A stretch of 64,000 bases of DNA from NCBI GenBank assembly GCA_045629285.1, contig JAZQQY010000005.1:1-64000 (forward strand). Reading direction: 5' to 3'. Numbering within the stretch: the first letter of the stretch is position 1; the number at the start of each line of letters is the position of its first letter. Both the position numbers and the translations under genes were made by a program. Source of the stretch: UBA1723 sp045629285. GTDB lineage: Bacteria; Bacteroidota; Bacteroidia; Bacteroidales; Paludibacteraceae. This document shows, piece by piece, positions 43,117 to 52,300 of the stretch. Under the pieces are notes generated by a model. It saw nothing but the letters and a program-made list of their open reading frames with translations. It did no database searches and was not told the origin of the DNA.

Positions 43117-45324
43117 ATGAAATTTAAATTTATCACAAGCTTGCTTTGTTGCATGATGATTCTATTCACAGAGTGCAGCAATCCAAAGGTATCCAATCTC
43201 TTCGCCAAAATGGAAGAGTGCCAGGTGATGGGTGTGGTAAGGGATGAAAACGGCAATCCGATCGACGATGTAGAGATAACTTCCGGCCGAGAAAAAATGC
43301 TGTCTAACGCTCGCGGTGTCTTCACTCTTAACAGGGCAAAGGTCAAGGAGGAACGTTGTGTATTGACTTTCAAAAAGGATGGTTACTGCGCTGTAACCCG
43401 TGCTTGCGCAATGCAGGAGAACTTGAAAATGGATGTTGTCATGCTTCAGAAAGGGTCTCAGAAAAATGTCTACTCAAAAGCTACCATCACAAGCGACGGA
43501 GGTGAAATCAGCGTAGGTAAGATGAAGGTGAAGGTACCAAGCGGTGTCGTCGACAAACTTGGAAGAGAATATAAGGGAGAAATCACAACTGAAGTGTTCT
43601 ACCTTGACCCTAACAACAAGAATTTCCAGGCTGCCATGCCAGGCGGTGATTTGGAAGCGACTCGTGCGGACAACTCTTCGACTTTCTTGAAATCATACGG
43701 AATGGTAGAAGTGACTCTTACGGACGAAAAAGGTGATGCTCTTCAACTTGGTAAGGATAGTCAAGCCGAACTAACATTCCCTGTGCCTGCGGGTATGGAA
43801 AAGAATACTCCAGACTCTATTCCACTATGGGCTTTCAACGAAGATAAAGGTCTTTGGGAAGAGGAAGGTATAGCTAAATACGATGCTGAAGCAAAGGTTT
43901 ACAAAGGAATGGTCAAACATTTCTCTTGGCATAATCTTGACGTGCCGTCAGAACGAGTCACTGTCAGAGGTAAGGTTGAGGACTGCAATGGATATGGCAT
44001 CGAAGGAATTAAGGTGATCGTTGGTCAGACATCAGCTTACACCGACGCAAATGGAAAATACAGTGTTTACATTCCTCAGAATACCGATGTCGACATCTAC
44101 GTAAGAAGTGGCGACTACTACAATTACAAGGAGGGTAAACCAGTAGTTGTCAAAGGCACAATGGAAGCAGAGGTGGAAGCTCCGGCTGTGAAATTACCAT
44201 GTTTGTGTAATCTGACCGGCAAGATCAAGAATTCATGTGGCGACAGACCTCTAGGTCTTGTTTATCTTGATTATATCGTAAAGGGAGAACAATACACAAG
44301 CACACCTATGTGGAGTAATCCTAACGACGGAACATTCTGTGTGAAGTTTCCCAAAGAGGCATCATCAATGATGCTTCATATCGAAAGCAAAGAGGGAAAT
44401 ACAATCCCTCGCCCTTACTTCAATATCAATGGCGACATAGATGCCGGTGAAATAGAGGTTTGCATTGAATCTCAGGAGAAGGAGGAAGTAACTATTAATC
44501 ACGGCGACAAAACATCCAAGATCAAAATCAATGAACAGACTCTCGACGTTGCCAGCGACATCGGCGGATTGATGGGTGCCGTAACACAACTAATCAATTT
44601 ATTTGGTATAAAGAAAATTGATTATTCACCACGATTCATCACCATCTCCAACGCAGACACCGTATTAACTATTCACGTGAGAGAATACCGTGAAGGTCGT
44701 AGCACATACGATGCGGAAGTTTCATACGTCACTAAGGATACAGAAGCATCAGGAAAAGGTTTCTTTACAGTGGTCGAGCATAAAGACAAGAGCACTTTGC
44801 TTACTCTTTCATGTGCATTGTCGGCAGGAAAGAAAAGTTTGCCAATCTCTATCTCCGGCATGTTCTCGATCCCGGACATGGCAAACGGCATGAAATTCAT
44901 CGGTGACATCGACCATATTCCTTCAAAATGTCCGTCTATGCCAAAACCCATCTTCGCTACATTCCAATACTTGATCGACGGTCATTGGATAACAGGAGGT
45001 GTCTACAAGGATGTTGACTACGAAAGCTATAAAGCTAAAGTGTTGGAAGCGGGAGCAGTATGCTTGGAAGAAGATACCGATAGTAAGGGACGATTATCAG
45101 GTGTATTCTATCATGAAGACTTTATGGTCTCGATAAGTCCGTTAAGAATCTTGGTAATGGATAAACCGTCAGGCAAAGAGAAAAAAGAATATACACTTTC
45201 ATCTTACGATAAGGAAAGTAAGAAATATTCCGACTTGGATCTGAACGATTATGAGATAGGTGCTTTGGAATGGAAAGCCATGTGTCAGACAGCTTCAACA
45301 CATCCTGTATATTTGAAGAAATGA
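43117..45324 (+). CDS. Large lipoprotein-like protein with carboxypeptidase-regulatory-like domains
   Basis: 735 residues. Hydrophobic N-terminus (FITSLLCCMMILFTECSNPK); Cys20 would be the lipid site, though Glu just before it is unusual. First a carboxypeptidase-regulatory-like fold (VMGVVRDENGNPIDDVEITSGR, about 37-110), then a ZU5/CILP-like segment (TITSDGGEISVGKMKVKVPSG to SIPLWAFNEDKGLWEEEG), a second regulatory-like fold (VRGKVEDCNGYGIEGIKVIVGQTSAYTDANGKYSV), a third weaker one, and an unrecognised C-terminal region of about 300 residues. No enzyme motif is seen. Probably surface or periplasmic. Single gene flanked by its own promoter and a terminator. Confidence 0.7.
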   Translation: MKFKFITSLLCCMMILFTECSNPKVSNLFAKMEECQVMGVVRDENGNPIDDVEITSGREKMLSNARGVFTLNRAKVKEERCVLTFKKDGYCAVTRACAMQENLKMDVVMLQKGSQKNVYSKATITSDGGEISVGKMKVKVPSGVVDKLGREYKGEITTEVFYLDPNNKNFQAAMPGGDLEATRADNSSTFLKSYGMVEVTLTDEKGDALQLGKDSQAELTFPVPAGMEKNTPDSIPLWAFNEDKGLWEEEGIAKYDAEAKVYKGMVKHFSWHNLDVPSERVTVRGKVEDCNGYGIEGIKVIVGQTSAYTDANGKYSVYIPQNTDVDIYVRSGDYYNYKEGKPVVVKGTMEAEVEAPAVKLPCLCNLTGKIKNSCGDRPLGLVYLDYIVKGEQYTSTPMWSNPNDGTFCVKFPKEASSMMLHIESKEGNTIPRPYFNINGDIDAGEIEVCIESQEKEEVTINHGDKTSKIKINEQTLDVASDIGGLMGAVTQLINLFGIKKIDYSPRFITISNADTVLTIHVREYREGRSTYDAEVSYVTKDTEASGKGFFTVVEHKDKSTLLTLSCALSAGKKSLPISISGMFSIPDMANGMKFIGDIDHIPSKCPSMPKPIFATFQYLIDGHWITGGVYKDVDYESYKAKVLEAGAVCLEEDTDSKGRLSGVFYHEDFMVSISPLRILVMDKPSGKEKKEYTLSSYDKESKKYSDLDLNDYEIGALEWKAMCQTASTHPVYLKK

Positions 45325-45351
45325 TTGTTTGAGCGTTGACATCAAATGATA

Positions 45352-45384
45352 AAAATGGACGGTGCTAAATGCATCGTCCATTTT
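45352..45384. terminator. Bidirectional terminator (GACG family)
   Basis: AAAATGGACGGTGC, loop TAAAT, GCATCGTCCATTTT: 14 pairs with one G-U. On the minus strand TTTTT follows. It separates converging genes ending at 45324 and 45409. Confidence 0.8.
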
Positions 45385-45408
45385 ATTATCTAAATAAAGA
45401 GTATCGAA

Positions 45409-47367
45409 TTAGTCGACAATAACTTTCAAAGTAACCCTAGCAGACTTCAAAACATAAGCCCCGTTAGCTAGACCCTTCTGAGTCATATTCTTTGAAAGTT
45501 CAGCCTGTGTAGACTCGATTTCACCGCACTTTCTGCCATTTACATCGTAGATTTCAAACTTCTGAATCTCATTAGCATCTACAAGATCTACAGATGTCGG
45601 ATCGTACTCAACGAACACAAACTTATCAATGTTGATCCAATCGCCTACGATGCTCAAACGCAATGTATGTTCACCCTGAGGCAACTTGTTTTCAGTACGG
45701 ACTGTTGTCTCAAGATAACTGTTCCACTCATTGTCGTTAGGAGCTGTCTGCATCATTCCAGTGATCTCCTCACCGTCAAGCAGAAGCTGAACACCCGACT
45801 GCTCACCACCTGAAGAAAGAACAGCCGTAATATCATAGTAAGCCTCCTTCTCAATATTGACTGAATAGTCAAGCCACTCACCCTTCTGAGCGTAACCTAC
45901 TGCATAGTTAGTAGAGCCCTCCTGAACAGTGTAAACATCTACACCTGTCTCGAAACGGAATGCATCTCCACGATTCTCCTTATCCTTATCGTAGTATGCT
46001 ACACCTGCACTACCATTGTCGAAATGCTCAGCCTCGATAGTACCAGGAATTGTAAGCGACTTACCTAGGAATGGAGATCTTGGCTCAACCTCACCTGGAG
46101 TGATCATGATGCGATAAGCATAAAGAATGCTTCTGACATTTACAGGAACTACAATCTTACCGTTATTTACAGTATAGATATCTGTAGAGACAGTCGTAGG
46201 ACCGGCTACAGCCTTATCCTTATTCTCCCAAGTGACCTCTTCGATAGTGACCTCAACTTCACCGCCCATCCACTCTGGAAGACCATCGATCGTAACATCG
46301 CAAGAACCGGTATTCTTACCACCTAGGACAATACTTGCCTCACGCATCTTCTTGTTTACGGCAGCGAAACCATCCAAACCTTCGCTTTTATCGTTTGGCG
46401 GAGTCACAGAAGCCATGTAACCTTCCATGTCGCCATACCATTTATAGACATACCATCCGCCACCTTTCTCATTACCGGGAGTCAACAGACTACCAAGTCG
46501 ACCTGGATACTGAGTGAACCACCATGAGATTGTGGCACTCTCGATCTTATGACGTTCGAACTTTGCAATGAAAGGAACTGAATAGCCAGGACAACCTTCA
46601 TACTTCTGAGTGTTGGCATCCGAACCGGCACAATATTCGTTTACACAGATCGGCAAATCAGGCAAATTGTACTTTTTCTCCAACTTACGCACATTCTCGA
46701 CAGCACCAGCAAGTCCGCCACTACCCCACTGATGCCAGCAGATGATGTCGGGCATACAATTGTTCTCAATACAGAATTTCAAGAATCTTTCCATTCTCTC
46801 CTCAGTATAGTACGCAATAGCCGGACCTACAATAGGCATGTCGGGATCTATCTTTCGAAGAAGATCGTATGTAGGTTTCCACACATTAGGCTGCCAATCT
46901 CCATTTTCGCTTTTCCAAGTGCCGTAAGGCTCATTCCAAATGACATAACTATGGAAATTATCAAGACCGGAAGCTTTTTTTCTGTTAACACAATCTTCTA
47001 CCTGCTTTAGCCACGACTGAAGACCTGGCCACTGGTAAGGCCAATAAGGAAGGATATCCGGCAAAGTGATCTGAACCTTCGCGTCAGTACCTTTCAATCT
47101 TTCCGCTACCTTGATAGCATCACCGTAAGGGTGCTGGTTTCCTTGTCCTCCTGCACCAGGCTGACAGAACATCTTACACTTCAAAGGACCAATCATACCC
47201 TGGATGTCAGCAGGGTACTGCTCTGTTACTCCATAAAGAGAACCTGAGGCACAATGAGTAACCGGACGAATACTGTCGGCAAGATTAACCTTTAGATTCA
47301 AATCTGCCGCATAAGTAGACGTTATTCCTAACGCCATAGCAATTGTTAAAACAAGTCTAGCATTCAT
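45409..47367 (-). CDS. Secreted clan GH-A glycoside hydrolase with CBM6 and T9SS-like sorting domain
   Basis: 652 residues. Signal peptide (MNARLVLTIAMALGITSTYA), a TIM-barrel domain (about 25-430) resembling GH39 or other clan GH-A enzymes, with the acid/base Glu146 in VIWNEPYG and the probable nucleophile Glu244 in ICVNEYC. Residues about 437-577 are a CBM6 (IPGTIEAEHFDNG, KGEWLDYSVNIEKEAYYDI, INIDKFVFVEY). The last 60 residues (KFEIYDVNGRKCGEI, LANGAYVLKSARVTLKVIVD) look like a type IX sorting domain. It should cleave a beta-glycan outside the cell; the exact family and substrate need comparison. Confidence 0.82.
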   Translation of the reverse strand: MNARLVLTIAMALGITSTYAADLNLKVNLADSIRPVTHCASGSLYGVTEQYPADIQGMIGPLKCKMFCQPGAGGQGNQHPYGDAIKVAERLKGTDAKVQITLPDILPYWPYQWPGLQSWLKQVEDCVNRKKASGLDNFHSYVIWNEPYGTWKSENGDWQPNVWKPTYDLLRKIDPDMPIVGPAIAYYTEERMERFLKFCIENNCMPDIICWHQWGSGGLAGAVENVRKLEKKYNLPDLPICVNEYCAGSDANTQKYEGCPGYSVPFIAKFERHKIESATISWWFTQYPGRLGSLLTPGNEKGGGWYVYKWYGDMEGYMASVTPPNDKSEGLDGFAAVNKKMREASIVLGGKNTGSCDVTIDGLPEWMGGEVEVTIEEVTWENKDKAVAGPTTVSTDIYTVNNGKIVVPVNVRSILYAYRIMITPGEVEPRSPFLGKSLTIPGTIEAEHFDNGSAGVAYYDKDKENRGDAFRFETGVDVYTVQEGSTNYAVGYAQKGEWLDYSVNIEKEAYYDITAVLSSGGEQSGVQLLLDGEEITGMMQTAPNDNEWNSYLETTVRTENKLPQGEHTLRLSIVGDWINIDKFVFVEYDPTSVDLVDANEIQKFEIYDVNGRKCGEIESTQAELSKNMTQKGLANGAYVLKSARVTLKVIVD

Positions 47368-47489
47368 AGTATTAGAATTTTATAGTTACGAAATTATATA
47401 TAAACAGGCAAAATGACAAAGACAAAAATATCGAAACAGATGACAGAAATATCAAAGCATAAAATGTTAATCCATATAAAAGAATTTGC

Positions 47490-47528
47490 GAATAAAAACA
47501 AAAGAGACGCGATTGCTCGCGTCTCTTT
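47490..47528 (-). terminator. Terminator of the OmpA-like gene (GACG family)
   Basis: Minus strand: AAAGAGACGCGA, loop GCAA, TCGCGTCTCTTT, perfect 12-bp stem, then TGTTTTTATT. It lies 21 bases after the stop codon at 47550. Confidence 0.85.
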
Positions 47529-47549
47529 CAAATATAAATCATTTACCGA

Positions 47550-49268
47550 TTACTGGTCAAACTCAACCTTGAATTCAATTCTATTGTTAAGCTTTCTACC
47601 AGCCAACGTCTTGTTATCTCCGATTGGTTGGTTACCACCGTGACCGAAGCTTCTCAAACGTGAAGGATAGATACCGTGCTCAACCATGTAGTCGACAACG
47701 GCCATAGCTCTACGCTTAGAAACCTTCAAGTTGACAGCCATACTTCCAGAAGAATCTGTGTGACCATTTACAACCAGACGATAGTTAGGATACTCTCTCA
47801 TGATTGCGATGATCTTATCGATATAGTGGCAAGATGAGCGGATAAGAACTGCTGTTCCTGGCTCAAACTCAATACCCTGCTCAGCATTCTTGAATGCCTG
47901 TCTAGCCTTCTCAGAAACATCTGGACAACCCTGGTTAGCCTCGATACCTGGAATAGTAGGACACTTATCCAAGTAATCCGGAATACCGTCGGCATCTGTA
48001 TCGAATGGACAACCGTTCTGGTCAACCTTTACACCCTCTGGAGTATTAGGACACTTATCAGCGTGATCTGGCACACCGTCGCCGTCAGCATCGAATGGAC
48101 ATCCGTGAGAATCTACTGGAGTTCCCTTAGGAGTGTATGGACACTTATCCAAGTGGTCTGGCACACCGTCGCCGTCTGTATCAAGTGGACATCCGCATGT
48201 ATCGACTGCTACACCCTTAGGAGTTGCACCACATCTATCAAGATAATCGTATACACCGTCACCGTCTGTATCAAGTGGACATCCGCATGTATCAACTGGC
48301 AAACCAGATGGTGTATTAGGACAAAGGTCCTTATTATCGATCACACCGTCACCGTCCTGGTCTTTCAAACGAGGGCAAGGAATCTTAATACCAACTCTCA
48401 ATCCAGCAGAAAAAGGAACAACGCTCTCCACTACGTCTGAAATCAAAACACCATTATATTCCTCTGTGCTGATCAACGGCAATTCCTGCTTCGCTACACT
48501 TGTCAAACCGTAATCTCCATAAACACCATAGAACAACTCTATAGCACCAATCTTATGAACCATGTTCAAATCAAGGTAAACACCTGCAGAGAAGAACTTT
48601 GTCTTTGTCGTTCCTGAAGCACGGAACTCTGAAACTGTAAGTCCGTGATTCGGCATATTTTCAACATGTAGGTCAAGATCTTTGATATAGGCTGCTTTCT
48701 CAACCTTTCCATCTGTCACCTCATAATTTGACTTGATAGGGAAAGTAACCTTACCTCCGACACCTGCAAGAAAAGTCATCTTATCGCTGATTGGCAAACG
48801 TAATAGATATCCAATAGGCACCTCCAACGCAAAAGAAGACTGTTTTTCAGTCCAATCGGTAAACTTAGAATAACACTCAGAATCATAATTCATCGGATTA
48901 TTCATATAGTCCTTTCCCGGATATGTCAAAGTAGTAGAATACTCAGTACCGTTAAGAGTCAAAGAAGAGTTGATTTTTGAACCTCCTACTCCGAAAGAGA
49001 GACCATGATTTCTAGAAAAGAAAATATTATAATCAATATTTGCTCTTCCTCCCAATCCAAATTCAGAAGCTCCTCCAGGGACATCAAACATATATGTGCT
49101 GATACCTCCACCAACTGAAAGACTCAAAAACTTATCCTGTTCCATCAAAGGCGGATATGTCACTTTGACAAACACCTTCTGTGAACCGTTGCTCTTTGGC
49201 TTTGTTTGCGCCATGATGCTGCTACATGAAGCAAGTACCGCTGCAAGAGATAGAATATAATGTTTCAT
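47550..49268 (-). CDS. OmpA-family outer membrane protein with TSP3 repeats
   Basis: 572 residues. Signal peptide (MKHYILSLAAVLASCSSIMA), an N-terminal beta-barrel of about 270 residues (FLSLSVGGGISTYMFDVPG, FFSAGVYLDLN), five calcium-binding thrombospondin type 3 repeats (DTDGDGVYDYLDRC, DTDGDGVPDHLDKC, DADGDGVPDHADKC, DTDADGIPDYLDKC and a first copy DQDGDGVIDNKDLC), and a C-terminal OmpA peptidoglycan-binding domain (YRLVVNGHTDSSGSMAVNLKVSKRRAMAVVDYMVEHG). It ties the outer membrane to murein. It is 65 bases downstream of the giant repeat gene, and could be its anchor or partner. Confidence 0.9.
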   Translation of the reverse strand: MKHYILSLAAVLASCSSIMAQTKPKSNGSQKVFVKVTYPPLMEQDKFLSLSVGGGISTYMFDVPGGASEFGLGGRANIDYNIFFSRNHGLSFGVGGSKINSSLTLNGTEYSTTLTYPGKDYMNNPMNYDSECYSKFTDWTEKQSSFALEVPIGYLLRLPISDKMTFLAGVGGKVTFPIKSNYEVTDGKVEKAAYIKDLDLHVENMPNHGLTVSEFRASGTTKTKFFSAGVYLDLNMVHKIGAIELFYGVYGDYGLTSVAKQELPLISTEEYNGVLISDVVESVVPFSAGLRVGIKIPCPRLKDQDGDGVIDNKDLCPNTPSGLPVDTCGCPLDTDGDGVYDYLDRCGATPKGVAVDTCGCPLDTDGDGVPDHLDKCPYTPKGTPVDSHGCPFDADGDGVPDHADKCPNTPEGVKVDQNGCPFDTDADGIPDYLDKCPTIPGIEANQGCPDVSEKARQAFKNAEQGIEFEPGTAVLIRSSCHYIDKIIAIMREYPNYRLVVNGHTDSSGSMAVNLKVSKRRAMAVVDYMVEHGIYPSRLRSFGHGGNQPIGDNKTLAGRKLNNRIEFKVEFDQ

Positions 49269-49295
49269 TTACTTGGTATTTTCTAGTGTTTATTA

Positions 49296-49324
49296 ACCAT
49301 CTCACAGAAGAACTGTGAGATGGT
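49296..49324 (-). terminator. Hairpin between the giant gene and the OmpA-like gene
   Basis: ACCATCTCACAG, 5-nt loop, CTGTGAGATGGT: perfect 12-bp stem, starting about 10 bases after the giant gene's stop. The following minus-strand bases are TTAATAAAC, a weak U-tract, so it may terminate only partly or mark an RNA processing point. Confidence 0.6.
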
Positions 49325-49333
49325 ATTTATCTA

Positions 49334-52300
49334 TCATTTTACAAGAACTTTAACTTCCTGTGGTTCATGCTCCATACCCTCTACTGTATGTGTCAAGCCT
49401 TCCAGCTTAACTACATAAATATTACCAGAAGGTACATCAAACGACATGAACTGTTCTGCAGGCACCGACTTAATTGCCTTGGCAGACATGTCGTATACTG
49501 AAACGATAGCACCGTTAGGAATGTTACCTACGACCTCCACTTCAATTGTTCCTTCTCCACCGACAGCACTCAAATGAAGAGGAACCTCACTATGGAAGAA
49601 TGCAGGACCGACGTACAACGAATCATTTACCTTACATGAGTAATATCCGTCAAGACCATAAATATCCTGTAGATACTGCTTAGTCTCACCTGGAATCTCA
49701 TATCCGTTCTTGAACCATTGGTATGAAGTGAACAAACCTGAACTATTATCAACTGCTATCACATCATCCCATACAACATAAATTTCTGTTGGCGGATAGT
49801 TGACTTTGATCTCAATAGTTCTACATCTCATTATTTTACCAGACATCAACATTACATTGATTTCGTATAAACCTGGCTTAACAGTATCAGGGATGTAAAC
49901 ATCGATAGAATGAGAACCTACCTCAAACAATCTGACTATTGTATCGACATTTAGTCCTTCACAAGTCTCTGAAACAATCTTGTAGCTGTATGCACAACCA
50001 CCGATTGTTGTTAAATCAACAGTAACGAACTTACCAGGAATTGACTCCAAGATCAATGATGTATCAACTCCAATCTTAGAAATCTGGAAATCCTTGTCCT
50101 TGATTGTGAACAAGTATGTCTTAGCATCGATTGTTGAATCAGTCCAACAATAGTTTAGACTATCATTCAACTCTACTACTACTTCATAGTCGGAAACATC
50201 AGTCTGAACATTTCCTGTGATAGTGTATAGAGGACTCTCAGCAATATTATAAGTAATTGGTTTACCATTATACTCATATAGGCTCTGGCTTGCATTAGGA
50301 ATCTCTACCATCTGAGGCCATACTCTTACAGTAAATGTCTTAGAGAATGTAGAGCTGTCTGATGCCCAAGTAAATCCTACATTAGGAATTACGATAACCT
50401 CATAGATACCTGCATTCAAGACTCTGTTGTTAACCACTGTGTAAGCACGGTGAGGTGGGATCAATGTGATCGAATCACCAGTGTAAACCAAATCCTTAGG
50501 AGCAACTAGAGATGGAATCTCGTCTCTCAAGATATAGAAGTTAACATACTGAGGATCTGTAGAACCATCAGGCCACAAGAAATTGATTGTATCACGAAGA
50601 CTTACCTTACGAGAATACTCACCGATCTCGATTGCAGCTCCGTTTACATTCTCAACCCTATAGTTCTCATTATCCACAATCTCAAACAACTTGAACTTAC
50701 CATCGTAGATGAATGAGTCACAAACTGCAACTGGGAAGTCAACCTTGTACTTACCGATCAAGAACTCATAGATCTTAGGTTCAACAGTGTTGTCCGACCA
50801 AATATAGTGAACAGAATCTCTCAATGATACTGTAACGTGGTGCAAACCAGCTGTTGTACGGTGGTTACCAGATACTACGTAGTAATCAACTGTATCGGCA
50901 ATTGGATAAGTCACATCCGAACCAGTGTACTTGAATACACTATCAGTTGCGGCTGGAATCTCAACTACGATTCTGTTAATGATGAATGAGTAGTTCAATG
51001 TATCTACTGTATTGTCTGACCATACATAGTTTGGAAGCAAACCTACAGTCACATTGTATTTACCTGGCTCCTTAGCCTGAGTAACACCGGAAACTGTGTA
51101 ACCATCTGCATCAGGAATAACAACACCATGAGTCGCGTTGTCAAATGTGTAGACATTAGTTTCAGGGAATACTGGTTTCTCGATTACAAGAGGCTTGATC
51201 TCAACAGTGTACTTCTTAGGTTCAACCGTCATATCTGACCACATGTAACCATCATTCAATGTTACGACTACCTCATACTGACCAGCATCTGTCTTAACAC
51301 CGTTCTCTACAACGTAAGCACTGTTTTCAGCAACGAATACAATCGGCTTACCATTGTAAACATATACAGGCTCAACTACTGGAATCTCAACTGTACCGTT
51401 TCCGATAACGAATGTCAATGTCTTATCTTCAACTGAATCATCGATCCAAGTGTAGTTCATTACATCCTTCAAAGTAACTGTTCTTTCATAAACACCGACC
51501 TCAGTTGCTGAAGCGTTCTTAGAAAGAACCTCATATCTGCTGTCCTCAACTACGTTGAAGTACTTAGTTGTACCATCGTAATCGAACTTATCCTGAACAG
51601 CCTTAGGAAGATCAACCTTCGCCTTGTCAATGTTAAAGATGAATGTCTTAACCTCTGATGTTCCATCCGACCAAACTGTGTGAGTGAAGTCAGTTAGAAG
51701 AACAGATACCTCATAAGAACCTGCGTATGCCTGAACATTACCAAGAACGTTGTAGTCTGAGCTCTTAGCGATATTGTAAGTCTGACGCTTACCGTTGTAA
51801 ACGAAGATTGTCTCATCGAATGGCGGAATCTCAATTACCTTCTTATTGATTGAGAAGATGTACTCAGCCTTACCGAATGTGCTGTCAGACCACATGTAAT
51901 TCTTATCCAAATCAAGAACGACTCTATACTTGCCAATCTCCATAGCTGATGTCTCACCGATAATTTCGTAAGCATCATTTAAAGGAACATGGAAGTCGAT
52001 AACCTTCTTGTTGAATACGTACTCAAGCTGAAGATCTGGTTTCTCGACAACGATTGGCTTGATCACAACCTTAAAGAACTTAGGATCTGTAGAACCATCG
52101 CTCCACTTGTAGTTTTCGTTCGGAGCAACGATCACAGTGTAAGAACCTACATCCTTCTTTGTTCCGTTAACTACTGTGTAAGCACCGTCCTCTGGAACAA
52201 ATACAATATCCTCACCAGTGTAAGTATACTCTGTCTGAACATTTAGATCCTCAAGAGTACCGTCACCGATAACGAATGTAATACCCTTTGGCTCAATAGT

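Noticed and set aside
47413..47643. Small plus-strand frame of 76 codons between the glycosidase and the OmpA-like gene
   Set aside because: It runs through a terminator hairpin and the antisense of the OmpA C-terminus; no recognisable product.
48063..48440. Plus-strand frame with repeated Trp-rich segments
   Set aside because: It is the complement of the TSP3 calcium-binding repeats.
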